Below, in pieces: positions 6,437-10,600 of a stretch of 10,600 nt of DNA (position 1 is its first letter; each line of letters begins with the position of its first letter). The notes beneath the pieces are model-generated. The model worked only from the letters and a program-made list of their open reading frames with translations. It did no database searches and was not told the DNA's origin. Both the position numbers and the translations under genes were made by a program. The stretch is from Deltaproteobacteria bacterium (GTDB lineage Bacteria; Desulfobacterota; Desulfobacteria; Desulfobacterales; JAABPS01), in NCBI GenBank assembly GCA_019309685.1, contig JAFDFT010000038.1:1-10600 (forward strand), given 5' to 3'.

Positions 6437-7198
6437 GTGAATACAGAGATCCTTTACGGGATTCATTCCGTGCAAGAATCCATTAAGGCGGGCAGAAGAA
6501 GCTTTTTTGAAATTTATATCAAGAAAGATAAAATATCCAAACGTCTGGAGGATATTCAGTCCAGCGCAAAGGATCTAAACATACAGGTTCACAGAATAGA
6601 TGGTTTAGCATTAAAAAAAATCACCGGCACGGACTTGCACCAGGGTGTTGCTGTAAAAGTGAGTCCATATCCTATTGTTGGCATGGGTGATTTGATCTCC
6701 ATACGCAAAAAAGACAGCGGCAAGCACTTCATTCTTTTGCTGGATAATGTGGTGGATCCGCAAAACCTTGGTGCGTTGATTCGAACAGCATTGTGTGTAG
6801 GAGTTGACGGCATCATTATTACAAAAGACAGATCCGCCCGTCTAACACCGGCTGTTTCAAGAGCATCTGCCGGGGCCCTTGAACATTGTCTGATCTCAAA
6901 GGTCACGAATCTGTCAACAACGATAAAGGCGTTAAAGGAAAATGGTGTCTGGATCGCTGGTATGGATAGTGAAGCTTCGCAATCTGTTTTTGAAGCAGAC
7001 TTGACAATATCTATTGCTGTTATTATTGGTGGTGAAGATAAAGGCATCCGCCCGCTTGTGAAAAAGTCGTGCGACTTTTTAGTTTCCATACCCCAGACGG
7101 GAAAGATTGATTCGCTGAATGCTTCAGCGGCGGGCGCGGTGGTGATGTATGAGGTATTCAGACAGAGACATGTTTCAAAAAATACTGATATGACTTGA
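6437..7198 (+). CDS. rlmB: TrmH-family (SPOUT) 23S rRNA 2'-O-methyltransferase, RlmB-like
   Basis: This 253-residue protein has an N-terminal substrate-binding domain (about 1-75, starting LYGIHSVQESI) and a C-terminal SPOUT domain. The three TrmH motifs are complete: DNVVDPQNLGALIR (103-116), IGGEDKGIR (197-205) and IPQTGKIDSLNASAAGAV (218-235), which build the knotted S-adenosylmethionine site. RlmB methylates the 2'-hydroxyl of a guanosine in the 23S rRNA peptidyl-transferase region (G2251 in E. coli). The target here could be another 23S or tRNA nucleotide, since group members are hard to separate by sequence. The in-frame TAA at 6428 forces a start after it, and GTG 6437 is the first candidate, with GAGG 14 bases upstream. 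It lies 48 bases after gmk. Confidence 0.9.
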   Translation: MNTEILYGIHSVQESIKAGRRSFFEIYIKKDKISKRLEDIQSSAKDLNIQVHRIDGLALKKITGTDLHQGVAVKVSPYPIVGMGDLISIRKKDSGKHFILLLDNVVDPQNLGALIRTALCVGVDGIIITKDRSARLTPAVSRASAGALEHCLISKVTNLSTTIKALKENGVWIAGMDSEASQSVFEADLTISIAVIIGGEDKGIRPLVKKSCDFLVSIPQTGKIDSLNASAAGAVVMYEVFRQRHVSKNTDMT

Positions 7199-7223
7199 CA
7201 GCGATAAGGATTTAATATGATTT

Positions 7224-7258
7224 GTTTTAAGTTTTAAGTTTTAAGTTTTAAGTTTTAA
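7224..7258 (+). repeat. Heptad repeat run B, five perfect GTTTTAA units
   Basis: GTTTTAA is repeated five times without error and followed by GTGATAG. The perfect array suggests recent slippage or expansion compared with the degenerate runs at 4393 and 9654. It begins 25 bases after the rlmB stop. Confidence 0.9.
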
Positions 7259-7273
7259 GTGATAGGTGTTTCT

Positions 7274-7293
7274 CTTTGCGGATTTCATTTAGG
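7274..7293 (+). repeat. CGGATT block after heptad run B
   Basis: Matches 4429-4448 at 16 of 20 positions and lies at a similar distance after the heptads. A weaker relative may exist at 9687-9708. Confidence 0.5.
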
Positions 7294-7349
7294 CAGATCA
7301 CTGATCACAGACTACAGTTCATTGCTCACTGTTTCCTGAACATAGAGAA

Positions 7350-7368
7350 ATGGTCTTTCGAAAACAGG
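7350..7368 (+). repeat. Block shared with the rfaE2 upstream region
   Basis: ATGGTCTTTCGAAAACAGG corresponds to 9737-9756, differing by two substitutions and one inserted base. It occurs in two gaps that also share heptads. Confidence 0.55.
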
Positions 7369-7423
7369 CATCACCCTTTTAAAACTAAAGTGCGTAATAC
7401 CTGGGAGTAACAATAAGATAAAC

Positions 7424-7489
7424 GCCTGACCCCTCGAACCCTTGGATCCTTGGTCCCTTTCTCCCCACACTTAGGAGAAGAACTAAAAC
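7424..7489 (+). repeat. Nonamer-like units plus conserved hairpin ahead of icd
   Basis: CCCCTCGAA, CCCTTGGAT and CCTTGGTCC are successive 9-base variants. A hairpin follows: stem 7458-7464 with 7474-7480 (7 pairs, one G-U at the base) around a 9-base loop. GGAGAAGAACTAAAAC (7474-7489) matches the element before yicC at 14 of 16. 41 bases separate the stem from the icd GTG. Confidence 0.6.
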
Positions 7490-7521
7490 ACATTAACATT
7501 GAAAGGAAGTAAACAAAGATC

Positions 7522-8742
7522 GTGAATAAAACAAAAATAACAAAAAAGAGTGATGGAAATCTGGATGTTCCCGATATCCCGGTGATCCCCTTTATTGAGG
7601 GGGACGGAATTGGGCCCGATATCTGGCACGCCAGCAAGATGGTCATGGATGGCGCCGTTCAGGCCGCTTATGATGGAAATAGAAAGATTGAGTGGCTGGA
7701 AGTATTTGCGGGTGAAAAGGGATTTGAGAAAACAGGTGATTGGCTACCCGAAAGTACATTAAAGACGATACAGGAACATGTGATCGCTATTAAAGGCCCG
7801 CTGACCACACCCGTTGGAAAAGGTATTCGCAGCATCAATGTTTCGATACGCCAGAAACTGGACCTTTTCGCGTGTGTGCGGCCAGTGGTGTATATCGATT
7901 CGGTACCCAGTCCTATGAAATACCCGGAAAAGATAAACATGGTTGTGTTCCGGGAGAATACGGAAGATCTCTACGCGGGAATCGAATGGGAGTCTGAAAG
8001 CGAAGCCGCACAGCGTGTCCTATCGTTTTTAAATAATGAAATGGGCGTATCTTTACCGAGTGACGCAGGGATCGGTATCAAACCCATCAGTGTGAAAAAT
8101 ACAAAAAGGCTCGTTGCCAGCGCTATATCATACGCGATTGTGCATGGATGCCCCAGTGTGACACTTATGCATAAGGGCAATATCATGAAGTTTACGGAGG
8201 GCGCTTTTAGAAGGTGGGGGTATGAGGTTGCTCAAGAAAGGTTTGGAGAATCAGTCATCACAGAAGATGAGCTGTATACGACTTATGGCGGCGTTCAGGC
8301 TGAAGGAAAAATTGTGATAAAGGACCGTATCGCAGATATGCTATTTCAGCAGGTGCTGCTTCGTCCTGAGGAATATCACGTGATCGCCACGCCCAATTTG
8401 AATGGAGATTATATTTCAGATGCACTGGCTGCACAGGTAGGAGGCCTTGGAATGGCGCCCGGAGCAAACATTGGTGATGACTGTGCAGTATTTGAAGCTA
8501 CCCATGGTACGGCACCGAAATACGCAGGCATGGATAAAGTAAATCCCAGTTCGGTAATCCTATCCGGCGCCATGATGCTCGACTATATGGGCTGGAAAGA
8601 ACCGTCGGCTTTAATTAGAGAAGGAATCAAGAAGACCATAAAAGCGGGTACGGTTACCTATGATCTCGCTCGTCAGATTAAGAGTGCAAAAGAAATAAAG
8701 TGCTCGGAGTTCGCAGAAAAAATCATTGAAAATCTTAATTGA
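7522..8742 (+). CDS. icd: NADP-dependent isocitrate dehydrogenase
   Basis: This 406-residue enzyme oxidatively decarboxylates isocitrate to 2-oxoglutarate in the citric acid cycle, in the cytoplasm. It has the E. coli-type layout: FIEGDGIGP (24-32) and the isocitrate-binding set S104-x-N106 with R110, R120 and R144. Y151 and K218 (HKGN) are present, as are the metal-binding D268, D296 and D300 (GDYISD). Coenzyme choice is visible: HGTAPKYAG (328-336) with K333-Y334, plus Y380 and R384 in TVTYDLAR, are the NADP-type residues. The GTG start at 7522 gives a normal-length N-terminus, with AAGGA 14 bases upstream. comF follows after 4 bases. The gene fits either an oxidative cycle or glutamate supply; the window cannot separate these. 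Confidence 0.96.
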   Translation: MNKTKITKKSDGNLDVPDIPVIPFIEGDGIGPDIWHASKMVMDGAVQAAYDGNRKIEWLEVFAGEKGFEKTGDWLPESTLKTIQEHVIAIKGPLTTPVGKGIRSINVSIRQKLDLFACVRPVVYIDSVPSPMKYPEKINMVVFRENTEDLYAGIEWESESEAAQRVLSFLNNEMGVSLPSDAGIGIKPISVKNTKRLVASAISYAIVHGCPSVTLMHKGNIMKFTEGAFRRWGYEVAQERFGESVITEDELYTTYGGVQAEGKIVIKDRIADMLFQQVLLRPEEYHVIATPNLNGDYISDALAAQVGGLGMAPGANIGDDCAVFEATHGTAPKYAGMDKVNPSSVILSGAMMLDYMGWKEPSALIREGIKKTIKAGTVTYDLARQIKSAKEIKCSEFAEKIIENLN

Positions 8743-8746
8743 TATT

Positions 8747-9568
8747 ATGAGAACTTTGTCACGGGCAGTAAAGACTATTAAGGATACGGTTTTTCCACCA
8801 AGATGTTTTGTCTGCAGGTCTTTTTTTCATAACACTTTATCGACACATACACGTGAATTGCAGGGAAAATGTTGCGTTGACCATTCCCACTTTGCCGAAT
8901 TAATGCCGTCTTTTCTTTGTCCTACCTGTATCAATGACTTTTCATCGATTGAACCACCCATCTGCTCAATGTGCGGAAAGATGTTTAAGACAAGGGAAGG
9001 GGATGATCATGAATGTGAAGATTGTATAACATCCCCAAAGCATTTCACAATGGCCAGGGCTGCTGGCATCTATGATCAATCACTGATGGATCTGATTCGT
9101 CAATTTAAGTATAAGGGAAAAACTCAGCTTGCCAAACCGCTAGGCAAGCTTCTTTTTACTACTCTGCTTCACATCTGGAATAACAAAAATATCGATGTTA
9201 TCGTACCGGTTCCGCTTCATAAAAAAAGATTCAAAAAAAGAGGATTTAATCAGGCATATCTTTTGATAAAGGGTTGGGAAAAAATCAATGAAAAGATTGA
9301 GTCGGGGCTTTTATCTGCCCAAATTGGTAGAAATGTATTGATCCGGGAAAAGCACACAAAACCGCAAACAGGTCTCAGGCGAAAAGAACGCGTGAAAAAT
9401 ATACGCAACGCGTTTATAGTAGAAAACACGGAAAAGGTTAAAGGGAAGAGAGTGCTCATTGTAGATGATGTGTATACAACAGGTGCAACAACCAATGAGT
9501 GCGCCAGGGTTCTTTTGAAGCATGGGGCCCAAAGCGCTGATGTTCTTACGCTGGCAAGGGCGGTATGA
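8747..9568 (+). CDS. comF: ComF family phosphoribosyltransferase-like protein
   Basis: This 273-residue protein (from ATG 8747) has an N-terminal Cys-rich zinc region with four CxxC pairs (C20/C23, C58/C61, C73/C76, C90/C93) and a type I phosphoribosyltransferase domain. The domain includes VPVPLHKKRFKKRGFNQA (153-170) and the PRPP-binding loop VLIVDDVYTTGAT (236-248). ComF proteins take part in DNA uptake and transformation in naturally competent bacteria. In most others the role is unproven, and the PRPP substrate partner is unknown. A TTG at 8726 would extend it 7 residues into icd; the ATG 4 bases after the icd stop is preferred, though neither has a clear Shine-Dalgarno sequence. Coupled translation with icd is likely. 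The stretch between the first two Cys pairs is long (34 residues). Confidence 0.9.
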   Translation: MRTLSRAVKTIKDTVFPPRCFVCRSFFHNTLSTHTRELQGKCCVDHSHFAELMPSFLCPTCINDFSSIEPPICSMCGKMFKTREGDDHECEDCITSPKHFTMARAAGIYDQSLMDLIRQFKYKGKTQLAKPLGKLLFTTLLHIWNNKNIDVIVPVPLHKKRFKKRGFNQAYLLIKGWEKINEKIESGLLSAQIGRNVLIREKHTKPQTGLRRKERVKNIRNAFIVENTEKVKGKRVLIVDDVYTTGATTNECARVLLKHGAQSADVLTLARAV

Positions 9569-9653
9569 AACACTATATTATGAGTTTAGGATAAAGGGCT
9601 ATTATGGTAATGTTAATATTTTAAAGGTTATATAGATATAAGGACGTGTTTCT

Positions 9654-9683
9654 GTTTTAGGATTTAAGTTTTAAGTGTTAAGT
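9654..9683 (+). repeat. Heptad repeat run C
   Basis: Four 7-base units without gaps: GTTTTAG, GATTTAA, GTTTTAA, GTGTTAA, then GT. It lies 85 bases after comF in the 297-base gap before rfaE2. Apart from repeat blocks, that gap holds no gene that I can see. Confidence 0.7.
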
Positions 9684-9736
9684 ATTCTTTTTTGTCCATC
9701 CTATGTGGTCTGATCATTAATAACTGATTAAGGGGC

Positions 9737-9756
9737 ATGGCCTTTCAAAAATCAGG
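9737..9756 (+). repeat. Block shared with the icd upstream region
   Basis: ATGGCCTTTCAAAAATCAGG matches 7350-7368 apart from two substitutions and one extra base. Confidence 0.55.
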
Positions 9757-9813
9757 GGTTATCTAAACTATAAAGGGAATCAAAATTGTCTAACCATGGT
9801 TTTAAAGATAACC
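9757..9813. promoter_or_regulatory. Inverted repeat enclosing a palindrome before rfaE2
   Basis: GGTTATCT (9757-9764) and AGATAACC (9806-9813) are perfect inverted 8-mers around 41 bases. Inside lies the perfect 10-base palindrome AACCATGGTT (9792-9801). The structure ends 52 bases before the rfaE2 start. It could be a protein-binding site or an RNA leader structure, and no known riboswitch or operator is recognised. Confidence 0.4.
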
Positions 9814-9852
9814 GGAAAACAAAATATTGTAGACATCGAATGCATTGAAATG

Positions 9853-9858
9853 AAGGTG
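9853..9858 (+). promoter_or_regulatory. Ribosome-binding site of rfaE2
   Basis: AAGGTG lies 7 bases before the ATG at 9866 and fixes the start. Confidence 0.6.
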
Positions 9859-9865
9859 AATAACT

Positions 9866-10345
9866 ATGCATAACACTGTTTTAAACCTTTCGGATCTTAT
9901 TGACAGGCTAAATGAACATAAAAAGAATAATCAGCGCATTGTTTTTACAAACGGATGTTTTGATATTCTTCATGTGGGGCATGTGCGTTATCTTTCTGAG
10001 GCAAAAGCTAAAGGAGATATTTTAGTTGTTGGCCTGAATTCAGATGCGTCTGTTCGCAAAATAAAAGAAGAGCAGCGCCCCATTATCAGCCAGGGCCAGC
10101 GGGCTGAGATCCTTGTATCCCTGAGATGTGTTGATTATGTCACTATTTTTGATGATGCTGATCCGTTGTCGCTGATTTCAGCAATAAAGCCGGATGTCCT
10201 GGTAAAAGGGGCGGATTGGCAGGAAGATGATATTATCGGCGCTGATGTTGTCAAAAAAAATGGCGGAAAGGTGGTTCGGGTGTCTGTTGTGCCGGATTCA
10301 TCAACATCTGATATTATTCAGACAATAATTAACAAGTACACTTAA
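9866..10345 (+). CDS. rfaE2: Stand-alone heptose-1-phosphate adenylyltransferase (HldE C-terminal type)
   Basis: This 159-residue nucleotidyltransferase catalyses transfer of AMP from ATP to D-glycero-beta-D-manno-heptose 1-phosphate, giving ADP-heptose for the LPS core. Family motifs are FTNGCFDILHVGHVRYL (27-43), with the HxGH signature at 36-39, LNSDASVRKIKEEQRPI (57-73), VDYVTIFDDADP (89-100), VLVKGADW (111-118) and SSTSDII (145-151). In E. coli this activity is the C-terminal half of the bifunctional HldE; here the kinase half (rfaE1) is absent from the gene and the window. The product supplies the heptose that the waaG and waaP products modify, although those genes are 7 kb away on the other strand. 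The pgeF-like gene follows after 17 bases, probably in the same transcript. Confidence 0.94.
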   Translation: MHNTVLNLSDLIDRLNEHKKNNQRIVFTNGCFDILHVGHVRYLSEAKAKGDILVVGLNSDASVRKIKEEQRPIISQGQRAEILVSLRCVDYVTIFDDADPLSLISAIKPDVLVKGADWQEDDIIGADVVKKNGGKVVRVSVVPDSSTSDIIQTIINKYT

Positions 10346-10362
10346 GTCAGGGTCTCGCTGCT

Positions 10363-10600
10363 GTGATCTTAAATGAAAAAAAAGGTGTCGCTTATTATAC
10401 CTTTCCAAATTTCTCAAATCAGCCCGGTATCGTGCATGGTATTTTTACAAGAAACGGTGGGAACAGTACTGGTCCTTATGATGGGTTGAATATCAGTTTC
10501 GGAGTGGGGGATGATAAAAAAAATGTTATTAAAAATCGGAATATTATAGCCAGTATTTTTAATGATAGAAATATTGTTTCTGCCAGGCAGGTCCATGGTA
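10363..10600 (+). CDS. pgeF: PgeF/YfiH family multicopper-oxidase-like protein, N-terminal part
   Basis: Seventy-nine codons are visible before the window ends. GIVHGIFTRNGG (22-33), the PYDGLNISFGVGDD stretch (38-51), a following VIKNRN (55-60) and ARQVHG (74-79) are the N-terminal hallmarks of the laccase-domain/YfiH family. The His in QVHG is the first expected metal ligand; the later Cys and His lie outside. Members have been reported as purine nucleoside phosphorylases or polyphenol oxidases, and in E. coli as a peptidoglycan editing factor, so the substrate is uncertain. The frame is closed by TAA at 10330, and GTG 10363 is the only usual start before the conserved region. CAGGG about 10 bases upstream is a possible ribosome-binding site. 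Confidence 0.87.
   Translation, partial: MILNEKKGVAYYTFPNFSNQPGIVHGIFTRNGGNSTGPYDGLNISFGVGDDKKNVIKNRNIIASIFNDRNIVSARQVHG

Larger units (their letters stand above)
7199..7521. other. Intergenic region rlmB-icd, the fullest copy of the repeat mosaic
   Basis: These 323 bases hold no credible gene. From left to right they contain five perfect heptads, a CGGATT block, a stretch with GATCACTGATCA (7296-7307), a block shared with the region before rfaE2, and nonamer-like units with a hairpin shared with the region before yicC. I see no intrinsic terminator and no convincing promoter. Confidence 0.75.

Noticed and set aside
6589..7089. 166-codon minus-strand frame antisense to rlmB
   Set aside because: It lies entirely within a gene with complete TrmH motifs, and its translation shows no recognisable domain. 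It is a shadow of the codon pattern.
7224..7258. Possible CRISPR or iteron array
   Set aside because: Units are 7 bases long and contiguous with no spacers, and no cas, rep or dnaA gene is nearby. A simple tandem repeat within a dispersed element fits better.
9250..9573. 107-codon minus-strand frame antisense to comF
   Set aside because: It overlaps the conserved phosphoribosyltransferase region of comF, and nothing in its translation suggests a real protein.
1..10600. Defence island, prophage or secretion system
   Set aside because: All recognised genes are envelope, nucleotide, RNA-modification or central-metabolism genes. No integrase, transposase, toxin-antitoxin or nuclease-defence motif was seen.

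Overview
The window looks like a chromosomal segment of a Gram-negative bacterium, most likely a Desulfobacterota (Desulfobacterales-type) organism. The base composition is moderately AT-rich. It carries lipopolysaccharide core genes of the WaaG/WaaP type, a stand-alone heptose-1-phosphate adenylyltransferase, a DUF4416 gene, and a yicC-remA(DUF370)-gmk group that Gram-positive and delta-proteobacterial genomes share. The taxonomic call is inference from gene content and family resemblance, not from a marker gene.

Left part (1-3101), cell envelope: the C-terminal part of a GT-C (ArnT/PMT-like) membrane glycosyltransferase runs in from the left edge. It converges on a minus-strand pair, waaG then waaP, joined by an ATGA overlap, which glucosylates and phosphorylates the heptose region of the LPS inner core. 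A 370-base intergenic region (3102-3471) follows. It holds a strong 25-base inverted repeat (23 of 25 matching) around an 89-base loop.

Middle (3472-7198), plus strand: a 57-codon Trm112/YcaR-like zinc-ribbon gene, a DUF4416 gene, then a likely operon of yicC (endoribonuclease), remA/DUF370 (small DNA-binding protein), gmk (guanylate kinase) and rlmB-like (TrmH/SPOUT rRNA 2'-O-methyltransferase). This is a nucleotide and RNA housekeeping block.

Right part (7199-10600), plus strand: icd (NADP-type isocitrate dehydrogenase) with comF 4 bases downstream, then rfaE2 (ADP-heptose synthesis, feeding the core that WaaG and WaaP modify) with the start of a pgeF/YfiH-family gene 17 bases after it.

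I see no mobile-element gene, CRISPR array, tRNA/rRNA gene or defence system. The genes are largely ordinary. The most unusual signal is a modular repeat mosaic in three separate intergenic gaps, before yicC, icd and rfaE2. All three gaps carry runs of a 7-base unit (consensus GTTTTAA). Pairs of them share further blocks, including a hairpin with a 9-base loop whose stem is kept in two gaps and lies 41-43 bases before the start codon. The inverted-repeat element at 3262-3400 is the second signal worth checking.
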